The position numbers and the translations under genes are program-made. From CAVUNY01 sp963843535 (GTDB lineage Bacteria > Chloroflexota > Anaerolineae > Anaerolineales > Anaerolineaceae): a stretch of 64,000 bases of DNA. Positions 44,095-52,129 of this stretch are shown here, one piece after another; position 1 is the first letter of the stretch; each line of letters opens with the position of its first letter. Below the pieces are notes generated by a model. That model made no database searches, was not told where the DNA came from, and saw nothing but the letters and a program-made list of their open reading frames with translations. The stretch covers positions 124,001-188,000 of the forward strand of contig CAWJKU010000002.1 of assembly GCA_963843535.1 (NCBI GenBank), given 5' to 3'.

Positions 44095-45198
44095 ATGTCC
44101 AAACAAGCGATTCTTATCCTACTTCTGCTGGTACTTCTCGCTGGCTGCGTACCTGCCACCGAGATGCCTCTACCGGCAGCGCCATCTGCGACCGCGCCAC
44201 CTCCTACGCGGACTTATACGGTCACGCCATCACCCACGCAGACATCTACGCAGACATTTACCCCTTCGCCGACCTTCACCCTTACCCCTGCTCCCACGGC
44301 CACCCCCATCCCACATCCGATGGAGATCTTAGCAATGCGGCAGGGAAATTACCCGGGTAGTGAAATTGGGATCGAAAAGGAGCTGCAGAACGGCGAAAAC
44401 TTTCGCCGCTTTATTGCCTGGTACTATTCTGAAGGATTGAAAATTTACGGGCTGCTGACGATTCCCACGACGCAGATGCCGCAAGGCGGTTACCCTGCCC
44501 TGGTATTCATCCATGGATATATTGCCCCGGCTGAATACCGCACGACCGAGCGCTACCTGGCGTATACCGATTGGCTGGCGCGAAGTGGGTATGTGGTGTT
44601 CAAAATTGATTTGCGCGGGCATGACCGCTCCGAAGGCACTGCCAATGGGGCGTATTCTGAACCCGGTTATACGGTAGATGTGCTCAACGCGGTCGCCTCG
44701 CTGCAGCAGCATCCCCAGGTGAACGCGGACAAGATTGGCATGTGGGGCCATTCGATGGGCGGGTTTTTAACTTTACGTGCGATGGTGATTTCAAAACAGA
44801 TCAAAGCAGGGGTGATCTGGGCGGGCCTGGTCTGTTCTTACCCCGATATGTTCTACCGCTGGCGACCTGTCACAGCTTCATCCACTCCTTCGGCCTTCCG
44901 CGGATGGCGTGGGGATTGGATCCAGCGTTACGGCACACCTGAAGAAGCGCCTGAGTTCTGGTCTTCAATCTCAGCCAACAGCTACCTGGCAGACCTATCC
45001 GGTCCCTTGCAGCTTCACCACGGAACTAAAGATACCACCGTTCCATTGGTGTTTTCAGAAGAACTGGCAGCAGACGTTGTAGAAGTGGGCGGAATCGTGG
45101 AGCTTAACACTTACCCGGGTGATAACCATAATATTTCAACCTATTTCGTGACTGCAATGACCCGAACGGTAAGATTCTTTGATCAATATTTGAAATAG
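44095..45198 (+). CDS. Alpha/beta hydrolase lipoprotein (S9-like)
   Basis: 367 aa. The signal peptide ends in a lipobox LLAGC (Cys18), followed by a Thr/Pro-rich linker (about 25-75). The hydrolase domain has the nucleophile elbow GHSMGG, an acid in HHGTKDTTVP and the His in GDNHNIS, so the triad is complete. HGYIAPAEYRTTERY marks the oxyanion side. It resembles dipeptidyl-peptidase/acyl-peptidase-like esterases acting outside the cell; substrate unknown. The ATG follows a TAAAAT box by six bases with no Shine-Dalgarno, so the mRNA may be leaderless. The linker coding region is low-complexity (ACGCAGACAT-type repeats). Confidence 0.9.
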   Translation: MSKQAILILLLLVLLAGCVPATEMPLPAAPSATAPPPTRTYTVTPSPTQTSTQTFTPSPTFTLTPAPTATPIPHPMEILAMRQGNYPGSEIGIEKELQNGENFRRFIAWYYSEGLKIYGLLTIPTTQMPQGGYPALVFIHGYIAPAEYRTTERYLAYTDWLARSGYVVFKIDLRGHDRSEGTANGAYSEPGYTVDVLNAVASLQQHPQVNADKIGMWGHSMGGFLTLRAMVISKQIKAGVIWAGLVCSYPDMFYRWRPVTASSTPSAFRGWRGDWIQRYGTPEEAPEFWSSISANSYLADLSGPLQLHHGTKDTTVPLVFSEELAADVVEVGGIVELNTYPGDNHNISTYFVTAMTRTVRFFDQYLK

Positions 45199-45231
45199 TG
45201 CGATAGCGCAGCAAGGTATTATAGAAATAAC

Positions 45232-45687
45232 ATGACAACGCAGTATTTCACGGCCACTATCGTTGAATTACAAACCAGGACTGTTATCTTGATTCCATTT
45301 AATCCGAACGAAGTTTGGGGGGATAAGCAGCGCCACCTCATTTCAGGATTTGTGAATGGCTATAAAATTCGCGGTCCAATCAATAACGATGGGACTCAAT
45401 TTTTTCTAACTCTGGGGGACGCATGGTGCCGCGGTACGGGTTTGAAGGTTGGGGACAAAGCAGATGTAACTCTTTCTCCTGAAGGTCCCCAATCTGATCA
45501 CCTTTCGCCAGATATCGTCAGCGCCCTGGATATTGAACCTCAGGCTAAAGTCTTCTTTGATGCCCTGGCAACATTCTACCGAAAGAACTACATTCGGTGG
45601 ATTGAAAGCGCCAAACGGCCCGAAACCCGCGCTGCGCGAATCAAAGAAATGGTTTCGCTGCTTAAGGCCTGCAAAAAGCAAAAATAG
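45232..45687 (+). CDS. DUF1905 / YdeI-OmdA domain protein
   Basis: 151 aa. The N-terminal DUF1905-like small barrel (VELQTRTVILIPFNPNEVWG, KIRGPINNDG) is followed by a helical YdeI/OmdA-type C-terminal domain with the typical YIRWIESAKRPETRAARI. The role of this family is poorly known; some members were linked to bacteriocin protection. TATTAT nine bases before the ATG and no Shine-Dalgarno suggest its own very short-leader transcript. Confidence 0.8.
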   Translation: MTTQYFTATIVELQTRTVILIPFNPNEVWGDKQRHLISGFVNGYKIRGPINNDGTQFFLTLGDAWCRGTGLKVGDKADVTLSPEGPQSDHLSPDIVSALDIEPQAKVFFDALATFYRKNYIRWIESAKRPETRAARIKEMVSLLKACKKQK

Positions 45688-45698
45688 ATATTTAATAC

Positions 45699-45727
45699 TT
45701 GACATTGTTGAGTAATTTAGATATATT
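45699..45727 (+). promoter_or_regulatory. Promoter of the BNR/MoaD-like operon
   Basis: TTGACA at 45699-45704, a 17-base spacer and TATATT at 45722-45727. The spacer contains TTGAGTAATTTAG, also present in the promoter of the SufR-like gene. Confidence 0.75.
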
Positions 45728-45761
45728 AATTATAGAACATGTGTACCAAAAGGAGATATAA

Positions 45762-46877
45762 ATGAGCGGAGTTCGTGTATTGGTTGGCACGCGCAAGGGC
45801 GCTTTTATTCTTACATCGGATAATAAGCGAGAACGATGGGATATCCACGGCCCTCATTTTGCGGGGTGGGAAATTTACCACGTAAAGGGATCATCTATCA
45901 ACCCGAATCGGATCTATGCCTCGCAGACCAGCGGATGGTTTGGCCAGGTGATCCAACGCTCGGATGATGGAGGTAAGACATGGGAGCCGGTGGGCAACAA
46001 ATTCAGTTATGAGGGTGTTCCAGGCACACACCAATTCTATGACGGCACCCAGCATCCCTGGGAATTCAAGCGCGTATGGTATCTGGAACCGTCGTTGCAT
46101 GACGCGGAGACCGTATACGCCGGGGTAGAAGATGCCGCTTTGTTCCGTTCGACAGACGGTGGGCTGACCTGGCAAGAGCTGCCCGGCCTGCGCGACGCAA
46201 AAGGACATCTCTGGCAGCCAGGCGCGGGTGGGATGTGCCTGCATACCATTATCCAGGATGCGAATAATCCTAATCGTATGTATACCGCTATTTCAGCTGC
46301 GGGAGCATTTCGCACGGACGATGCCGGTGTGACCTGGCGTCCGATAACTAAAGGCCTGATTTCCGCATTCGAGCTTCCAGATCCGGCAGCCGAGGTCGGT
46401 CATTGCGTGCACAGCATCGCGATGCACCCGTCGCATCCGGAGGTGCTGTATATGCAGAAGCATTGGGACGTCATGCGCAGTAATGACGCCGGCGACTCAT
46501 GGCATGAGGTCAGCGGCAACCTGCCCAGCGACTTTGGATTTCCCATCGGTGTCCATCCGCACGAACCAGAAACCATTTACGTGGTCCCGATCAAAAGCGA
46601 TTCAGAGCACTTCGTCCCTGAAGGGAAACTGCGCGTTTACCGCAGCCGGACCGGTGGGGACGAATGGGAAGCGCTCACCAACGGCTTGCCCCAATCTGAC
46701 TGCTACGTCAATATATTGCGCAGTGCGATGGCGTTCGATACGCTGGATTCCAGCGGCGTGTATTTTGGCACGACAGGCGGGCAGGTGTATGCCTCCCCAG
46801 ACTCTGGCGACCACTGGAAAGCCATTGTCCACGATTTGCCCGGCGTTCTATCGGTAGAAGTCCAGACCTTGCCATGA
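45762..46877 (+). CDS. BNR/VPS10-like beta-propeller (sialidase-fold) protein
   Basis: 371 aa with repeated Asp-box motifs (RSDDGGKTWEP, RSTDGGLTWQE, RTDDAGVTWRP, RSNDAGDSWHE, ASPDSGDHWKA), giving a propeller of the sialidase/VPS10 type. It has no signal peptide, so it is cytoplasmic. Sialidase catalytic residues (Arg triad, Tyr-Glu) are not evident, so it is probably not a glycosidase. AAAGGAGA precedes the ATG. The next gene overlaps its stop by four bases (ATGA) and encodes a MoaD/ThiS-like protein. Confidence 0.85.
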   Translation: MSGVRVLVGTRKGAFILTSDNKRERWDIHGPHFAGWEIYHVKGSSINPNRIYASQTSGWFGQVIQRSDDGGKTWEPVGNKFSYEGVPGTHQFYDGTQHPWEFKRVWYLEPSLHDAETVYAGVEDAALFRSTDGGLTWQELPGLRDAKGHLWQPGAGGMCLHTIIQDANNPNRMYTAISAAGAFRTDDAGVTWRPITKGLISAFELPDPAAEVGHCVHSIAMHPSHPEVLYMQKHWDVMRSNDAGDSWHEVSGNLPSDFGFPIGVHPHEPETIYVVPIKSDSEHFVPEGKLRVYRSRTGGDEWEALTNGLPQSDCYVNILRSAMAFDTLDSSGVYFGTTGGQVYASPDSGDHWKAIVHDLPGVLSVEVQTLP

Positions 46878-47170
46878 TCCGAATTGTCCTTCCAGTCCAT
46901 TTGCGGACAATGGTTAAAGTCAACCGCGAAATAGAGCTTCAATTACAAGGACAAGCGACCCTGAGTTCTGTGCTGGATGCATTGGAAACCCAATATCCAG
47001 TTCTACAAGGGACAATCCGCGACCATGTCACAAAAAAGTGCCGGCCTTTCATTCGATTTTTCGCATGTGGTGAGGATTGGACACACGAACCCATGGATAA
47101 AGTGCTACCCGCTGCGATCATAGCGGGTACGGAACCTTTGCGGATTGTAGGTGCTATGGCTGGTGGTTGA
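46874..47170 (+). CDS. MoaD/ThiS-family ubiquitin-like protein
   Basis: 98 aa, beta-grasp fold pattern (IRIVLPVHLR, ELQLQGQATLSSVLDALETQYP, DKVLPAAIIAGTEPLRIVGAMAGG) ending in Gly-Gly as sulfur carriers do. In the family the terminal glycine is adenylated and thiocarboxylated. No MoeB/ThiF or MoaE gene is nearby, so its partner is encoded elsewhere or it serves the BNR-propeller protein it overlaps. Confidence 0.85.
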   Translation: MIRIVLPVHLRTMVKVNREIELQLQGQATLSSVLDALETQYPVLQGTIRDHVTKKCRPFIRFFACGEDWTHEPMDKVLPAAIIAGTEPLRIVGAMAGG

Positions 47171-47183
47171 AGTTGTAAATAAA

Positions 47184-47214
47184 GTGTTTGGGCCAGTTTT
47201 ACTGGCCCAAACAC
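47184..47214 (-). terminator. Hairpin terminator between convergent genes
   Basis: A perfect 13-bp stem (GTGTTTGGGCCAG with CTGGCCCAAACAC) with a 5-base loop. The T tract TTTATTT is on the minus strand, so it mainly ends the pirin transcript. Confidence 0.75.
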
Positions 47215-47228
47215 ATAGAACTTACGAT

Positions 47229-48098
47229 TTAATTCTGTACGAAAGTCCCATTTCGTAAGTCAGATAGAGTCTGCTGGATTTCGGCCTGAGTGTTCATTAC
47301 GAAAGGGCCATAGGGAAAAATAGTTTCTTTAATAGGCAGCCCAGTCATCAGCATGAAGCGAGCAGATGAGCCGTGCCCTGTGCGCACCCGGATTTGATCG
47401 CCCTCATCGAAAACGAGCATGCGAACCGATTGGATGAATTCACCATCCGAATCATCGTTTACTCCAAACAAGCCTTCCCCCTCGAAAAGGTAAGCCAGAG
47501 CGAAATGATCATCGGGGACCGGTAGGTTGAATTCTACATCTGGATCCAGGGCAACCTCCATGTAAAGAGGTTGGATGGTGATATCCTTTACCGGACCGGA
47601 AATGCCGTCATAATTACCCGCGACAACCCGTACTTTTACCCCATCCCGCTGTATTTCCGCCACTTCACTGGCATTCACTTCCTGGTAACGAGGCGGATCC
47701 ATTTTGTTGGCTGCAGGCAGATTCACCCATAATTGAAAACCAACCACCCGCCCTTCAGGACTGCGGCTGGGCATTTCTTCGTGGAGTATTCCCCGCCCTG
47801 AGGTCATCCATTGGATGTCACCGGGACCGATAACCCCCAGGTTACCCATGCTGTCGCGGTGACGGACATTGCCCTCTAGCATGTAGGTAACGGTCTCGAT
47901 ACCGCGGTGAGGATGCGTGGGGAATCCGCGAATCGGGCCTTCATTGGGATCATTGAATGCAAAATGATCGAATAACAGAAACGGGTCAAACAGGTTGGTG
48001 CGGTTAGGGCCAAACGAACGTCGCAGTAAAACCCCGGCGCCTTCGATCACAAATTGCGGGTCGATAATTTGTTTAACTTTTCGGAAATGGTAAGCCAT
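47229..48098 (-). CDS. Pirin family protein
   Basis: 289 aa. Start at 48098 (MAYHFRKVKQ) because AGGA lies seven bases upstream; an in-frame ATG 42 bases earlier has none. Bicupin with the metal ligands in HPHRGIETVTYMLEG and, downstream, HEEMP. Pirins bind Fe and some have quercetinase-like dioxygenase activity; others act as redox regulators. It stands last in the long minus-strand series and ends at a hairpin. Confidence 0.93.
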   Translation of the reverse strand: MAYHFRKVKQIIDPQFVIEGAGVLLRRSFGPNRTNLFDPFLLFDHFAFNDPNEGPIRGFPTHPHRGIETVTYMLEGNVRHRDSMGNLGVIGPGDIQWMTSGRGILHEEMPSRSPEGRVVGFQLWVNLPAANKMDPPRYQEVNASEVAEIQRDGVKVRVVAGNYDGISGPVKDITIQPLYMEVALDPDVEFNLPVPDDHFALAYLFEGEGLFGVNDDSDGEFIQSVRMLVFDEGDQIRVRTGHGSSARFMLMTGLPIKETIFPYGPFVMNTQAEIQQTLSDLRNGTFVQN

Positions 48099-48240
48099 GT
48101 GATATCCTGTGAAATTAGCCGATAATTTGGTTCTTTTCAAGCTTTCTATTACCCATACGACGATATTTTGTATACACCTAGGTTTCGAGATTAAACTCAG
48201 ACAGAATTTTCCGCACTTAATATTACCATCAAACGTCGCA

Positions 48241-48732
48241 TCAGCTTTTTTTGTTGAGCATTTTTAGCCGGTGTAAGGAAAAATCAAAATCCTGAAAACA
48301 GGCTAATCCTTCATCCACCAACAACGGTCCGATAACTTCAATGTGCCGACCCCCTGTGTTGACCAATTCATCGCAAGTCGGTTTACTACGGCCTCCGCTG
48401 ATCGCTTGTAGCTGCGCTTGTGAGACGCTGAAGACAACACGAGAAATGCCCGCCCATTTTATTGCGCCGGAACACATTACACAAGGCTCGGCGCATGTGT
48501 AAATCGTGGCACCTGTCAGATCAAAATGCCCGGCAGATTGGCAATATGAACTGATTAGCCGTAATTCTGCATGAGCGGTTGGGTCATTGAGACCACGGCA
48601 TTGGTCTTGTGCCTGGGTCACAACTTTACCATTGAAAACAAGCACTGCACCAAACGGACGCTCTCCGGCCTGACGGGCTTGTTTTGCCAGCGATATTGCC
48701 TGGCGAAGGAAGTTTTCTTCCTGGTTGTTCAT
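48241..48732 (-). CDS. Nucleoside/guanine deaminase (CMP/dCMP deaminase family)
   Basis: 163 aa. Zinc ligands and proton shuttle: His54 and Glu56 (HAE), Cys84 and Cys87 (PCVMC). The pattern fits the guanine deaminase/TadA-like branch (PFGAVLVFNGKVV, AIKWAGISRVVFSVS). Guanine deaminase or a related purine deaminase is more likely than tRNA adenosine deaminase, because the GA(R/K)D segment typical of TadA is absent. It lies 38 bases after the GTPase gene. Confidence 0.85.
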   Translation of the reverse strand: MNNQEENFLRQAISLAKQARQAGERPFGAVLVFNGKVVTQAQDQCRGLNDPTAHAELRLISSYCQSAGHFDLTGATIYTCAEPCVMCSGAIKWAGISRVVFSVSQAQLQAISGGRSKPTCDELVNTGGRHIEVIGPLLVDEGLACFQDFDFSLHRLKMLNKKS

Positions 48733-48770
48733 ATTAAGCAGTTGCTTTGCAGTGAGATAATCCGTAAAGG

Positions 48771-49643
48771 CTATGTATCTAAAGACTCGATGACGCTTTC
48801 CAATCTCGCCAATTCATCTTTAATGGATTGAAATTGGGCGCTGGCATCTTGTAATTTTCCGCTCTCCGAGCGTACAAACCGGGTGTATGGAGTAATGGAT
48901 TCGCGTACCTTCTGCTGGGAACGGCTAATTTCAAGGTCAAAGGCCCTGGACAATGATTCGGTCAGATGGGAGCGAAGCCCGGAGATTTTTTCACGCAAAC
49001 TTTTTTTGGCTGCCTTGCGCCGCGCTGGAATGATAAACAGGCCCAGAGCCGCGATCACGCCGGCTGAGACAATGCCGGTTACATCAGCCGCGGCAGTGGT
49101 GGCCAAAACCGCCACCAGCGCGCCCAGGCCGATCGCGCCGGCTTCTACTGCCAGAGAAGTAGTTATGGTAGCCTTGGCATCCTCGGCGATCATTTTTCCT
49201 TCATACGATTTATCAAACGTGTCAATCACTTTACGAGCATCCCGGCCTAAGGCATCCATCATCCGCACCCGGTCATATTCGAAGCTTCCGCCCATATCAC
49301 CTATAATTCGGTCCTGATGTTCCTGCCGGCGTTCCGTAATATGCCTGGAGATTGCTTCCCATTGGTGAAGCTGAGATTCGATCATCCAATCGATAACATG
49401 ATTGACCTGCTGATCGATGTGCAGGGGAACGTCACGGATAACCTCTTGTTCAAATTCCTGGCGAATGCGTTCTTTGTTCAGCAAATCAAATACCCTCGCC
49501 AGGCGCATGGTATTATCAAAGAAGTTGTCACCGCGCAATTCCAATTCGTAAAGCGGGTTTTCTACATCCGCTAAACGAAATTTAAAATCCCGTTTCAAAT
49601 CCTGGTCATAAGTGCTCATCTGCGCATCCACATCAGCCAGCAT
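48771..49643 (-). CDS. Dynamin-like GTPase, C-terminal half (separated by apparent frameshift)
   Basis: 290 aa from the first ATG. The reading frame is already open from about 49703 and encodes a plausible continuation (IVIANRLLLLENDFK) of the preceding gene. It contains long helices of the stalk and a hydrophobic hairpin (about 165-210: LAVEAGAIGLGALVAVLA, then a second segment ending FIIPA) that would insert in the membrane, as in bacterial dynamin-like proteins. No Shine-Dalgarno precedes the ATG. The sum of both halves, about 585 aa, is a normal length for the family. Either a +1 frameshift (natural or sequencing) or two separately made chains. Confidence 0.75.
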   Translation of the reverse strand: MLADVDAQMSTYDQDLKRDFKFRLADVENPLYELELRGDNFFDNTMRLARVFDLLNKERIRQEFEQEVIRDVPLHIDQQVNHVIDWMIESQLHQWEAISRHITERRQEHQDRIIGDMGGSFEYDRVRMMDALGRDARKVIDTFDKSYEGKMIAEDAKATITTSLAVEAGAIGLGALVAVLATTAAADVTGIVSAGVIAALGLFIIPARRKAAKKSLREKISGLRSHLTESLSRAFDLEISRSQQKVRESITPYTRFVRSESGKLQDASAQFQSIKDELARLESVIESLDT

Positions 49644-49650
49644 TTTAAAG

Positions 49651-50502
49651 TCATTTTCGAGCAGCAGCAGCCGGTTGGCGATTACTATCTTGAGCCTGGT
49701 TGATCACTTTTTGACCGGTGCCCAATGGGCTGAGCAGCTTCAATTTCAAACGGCCAATTTCATCGAGTCTTTCCTTAATAAACTTCTCAAGTTTCTCGAA
49801 CCCACTTTCCGCCCACACCTGGGGTTGTCCCATCCTGGCCAGGAGAGCCAGCCTGGCGCTGATCAGAAATACATCCGGCTGAATTCCCAAGAGCTGGCGG
49901 GCATTATCCGAGACATACGCGCTTACTTCTCGCCGATCGGACTCGTTTTGGATGATATCGGCTTTATTGATCACCAGGACGATTTTCTTTCCCCAGTCTC
50001 GAATCTGGATCAAGAACTGGCGTTCACTTTCAGTGAATGGGCGGTCGGCTGAAGTTACAAAAATAACCAGGTCTGCACGCGGGACGAAATGGGATGTAAT
50101 TTGCTCGTGTTCGCGGATGATGGCATTGGTGCCTGGCGTATCGACAATGCTCATTACTTTAAGCAGGTCAGAAGGATATGAGACCAGGTGCTGGTATTGA
50201 CTGATGACCTTTCGCTGGCAATCGACCCCGAATTGAAGAACGTCAATCTGGGCGGTGGTTGGCGTTGCCCCTTCAGGTAGGATCTTCTCGCCTAAAAGAG
50301 CGTTAATAAAAGCACTTTTCCCGGAATTGAATTCACCTACAACCACCAGGAGGAACAGCTCATCCAACTGGTCGACTGCCTTCGCCAGCAATTCGCTTTC
50401 TTCGGTTTTACCGCCAAATTGAACCAGGGCTAATCTCAGATCATTCAGAACTCTCCGCTCATTGCGGAGAATATTTTCCTGCTGTTCGTTTAGGATTTGC
50501 AT
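49651..50502 (-). CDS. Dynamin-like GTPase, N-terminal GTPase half
   Basis: From the ATG at 50502 (one base after the stop of the VOC gene) 283 aa. G1 is GEFNSGKS (56-63), G2 the Thr of ATPTTA, G3 DTPG (121-124), G4 NKAD near 175. After SPLGTGQKVINQ the frame runs into 13 or so residues of odd composition (QPAAAARK) and stops, while the family's next helix continues in the +1 frame. The homologous proteins shape or fuse membranes in cells under stress. An in-frame TTG at 50520 would overlap the VOC gene and is less likely. Confidence 0.8.
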   Translation of the reverse strand: MQILNEQQENILRNERRVLNDLRLALVQFGGKTEESELLAKAVDQLDELFLLVVVGEFNSGKSAFINALLGEKILPEGATPTTAQIDVLQFGVDCQRKVISQYQHLVSYPSDLLKVMSIVDTPGTNAIIREHEQITSHFVPRADLVIFVTSADRPFTESERQFLIQIRDWGKKIVLVINKADIIQNESDRREVSAYVSDNARQLLGIQPDVFLISARLALLARMGQPQVWAESGFEKLEKFIKERLDEIGRLKLKLLSPLGTGQKVINQAQDSNRQPAAAARK

Positions 50503-50503
50503 G

Positions 50504-50962
50504 TTATTCAAAATTTTCAAGTAGTTCCAGTACCAGGTTTAAATTTTTCGTCGCATCCATGTAGGTGTACATACCGCCGGTATAATGGCCTTGCTGGACC
50601 AATTCGATGCCACTTGCCTGGAGGTTCTGCACAACCTGGGCCGTATCTTTAACCTGGAACGCGATATGATGAAAACCTTCTCCGTTTTTATCCAAAGCCT
50701 CTTTCCAGGTACTGGGTTCACCCACAGGTTCAATTAATTCTAACGAGACCTGACCCAGATCGAAAAAGGCTAATTTTGCCCGGGCCGGTGTTGGATGCCC
50801 GCGATAAATGGTGCGGGCTTGTTCGTATTCGTCGGTGATGATCACATTTGGGCGCGGAAGACCCAAGACCGCGCAAAAGGCATCGATCGATTTTTCGATA
50901 TCCCGCACAACCAGGCCAATCTGGGTAACGGTTGTGGTGCCTAAATTATTCGTTCTGCTCAT
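50504..50962 (-). CDS. VOC (glyoxalase / methylmalonyl-CoA epimerase-like) protein
   Basis: 152 aa. Start at 50962 supported by AAAGGAG. Two beta-alpha-beta-beta-beta modules (VTQIGLVVRDIEKSIDAF and FHHIAFQVKDTAQVVQNLQ). Candidate metal ligands are Gln in TQIG, Glu in SLELIEP, His in HHIAF and Glu in LVLELLE, as in methylmalonyl-CoA epimerase relatives. Substrate is not determined. It is 26 bases after the LOG gene. Confidence 0.88.
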   Translation of the reverse strand: MSRTNNLGTTTVTQIGLVVRDIEKSIDAFCAVLGLPRPNVIITDEYEQARTIYRGHPTPARAKLAFFDLGQVSLELIEPVGEPSTWKEALDKNGEGFHHIAFQVKDTAQVVQNLQASGIELVQQGHYTGGMYTYMDATKNLNLVLELLENFE

Positions 50963-50988
50963 CCTCAACTCCTTTCTAACAACCTGCT

Positions 50989-51588
50989 TCAATCAGGGTC
51001 CATGCGGCTTAGCCACCGGTTTAGATTTTCAGGGATTTCAAAAGCGCAGAGACGCTTAAGTAGCGACGTGGCTGAGGAATCATGAATAAAGAGCATTTTA
51101 TGCTCGGCGTATATAAACCCTTCATCATGCGCTTTCTGGATCATTGCCAGCAGAGGATCGAAATAATTGCGGATATTGAGCAGACCGACAGGTTTTTGGT
51201 GCAAGCCAATTTGTACCCAGGTTAATGTTTCAAACAATTCATCCAGCGTACCGTACCCTCCTGGCAAGGCAATGAAAGCATCTGCCAGGGCAGACATGCG
51301 CGCTTTGCGCAGCTGAATATCTGGAACGACCTCCAATTGAGTCAGATGGGCATGGATTAATTGGGGGGTATTGAGATTTTCCGAAACAACCCCCACAACC
51401 TCCCCTCCTGCCTTTAAAGCCCCGTCTGCGACGGCGCCCATCAGCCCGGTTTTACCAGCGCCGTAGATCATCCGTATCCCTGCTCGCGCCAGAGTAGCGC
51501 CAAATTCTTCCGCGGCTGACAAATAATCGGGATGAAGGTGGTCCGCTGATCCGCAATACACACAAATCGAATGGATTTTAATGGTCAT
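50989..51588 (-). CDS. LOG family protein (nucleoside 5'-monophosphate phosphoribohydrolase-like)
   Basis: 199 aa, Rossmann fold with the hallmark PGGYGTLDE near 108-116 and an upstream arginine. The family, once annotated lysine decarboxylase, releases the base from cytokinin or purine nucleotide monophosphates. Its ATG overlaps the stop of yjjX (ATGA), a nucleotide-cleaning enzyme, which fits a joint role in damaged-nucleotide handling. Confidence 0.92.
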   Translation of the reverse strand: MTIKIHSICVYCGSADHLHPDYLSAAEEFGATLARAGIRMIYGAGKTGLMGAVADGALKAGGEVVGVVSENLNTPQLIHAHLTQLEVVPDIQLRKARMSALADAFIALPGGYGTLDELFETLTWVQIGLHQKPVGLLNIRNYFDPLLAMIQKAHDEGFIYAEHKMLFIHDSSATSLLKRLCAFEIPENLNRWLSRMDPD

Positions 51589-52121
51589 GAGGCTCGATAT
51601 AATTCCTTGTTCCGAAATGGTAATAGGGCAAAAACCACTGCCATCTCATACAACTGCGTGCGGTCGATGATATCTCCGGTGAGCAAACCAATCGCGCCGT
51701 TTCCCTGTTTCGAATTGGAGCGGTTGAAGATGATATCGTCAGCTTCTCCCAATTCTTTGCCGGAGCGTACCAGATCAGATATTTGAGACGGTAAATAAAA
51801 AGTGCCGGTGCGGCCTTTCCCTGTTTGATCTCTGGATTGGACGACTACCCATGCAAATACTGCCAGCTCTTGCCCGTGCTCCTCCACGCCGCCTTCGATT
51901 CCCACCCAAAAATCCGCGTCCGGAAAAATATTTCGCGCATTAGATGACCGATTAAGAGCGCCTGTCAGGGTTTCCTCCGATGAAAAGGGCTGGGCAGAGA
52001 CGTCCGATTGAGCCTGAACTGATACTGCTTTGAACTTTTCAGCAGGAAATATCTTTATAAAACCGCTCAATGCTGCATTGACTTTGACGGGATTTTGTGA
52101 AGCAACCACAATGGTTTTCAT
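51585..52121 (-). CDS. yjjX: Inosine/xanthosine triphosphatase (YjjX family)
   Basis: 178 aa from the ATG at 52121 (MKTIVVASQNPVKVNAALSG, the usual family start); longer in-frame versions would overlap the Fe-S gene. Further motifs are FSSEETLTGALNRSSNAR and WVGIEGGVEE. It hydrolyses ITP/XTP and so clears deaminated purine nucleotides. Eight bases separate it from the upstream Fe-S protein gene. Confidence 0.92.
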   Translation of the reverse strand: MKTIVVASQNPVKVNAALSGFIKIFPAEKFKAVSVQAQSDVSAQPFSSEETLTGALNRSSNARNIFPDADFWVGIEGGVEEHGQELAVFAWVVVQSRDQTGKGRTGTFYLPSQISDLVRSGKELGEADDIIFNRSNSKQGNGAIGLLTGDIIDRTQLYEMAVVFALLPFRNKELYRAS

Positions 52122-52129
52122 TTTCAGAA

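Noticed and set aside
44200..44310. Repeats in the lipoprotein linker
   Set aside because: Simple low-complexity coding for a Thr/Pro linker, not a CRISPR or mobile element.
45735..45746. Second LexA-like box GAACATGTGTAC in the BNR leader
   Set aside because: One mismatch in the half-sites, no damage-related gene downstream; too weak to claim.
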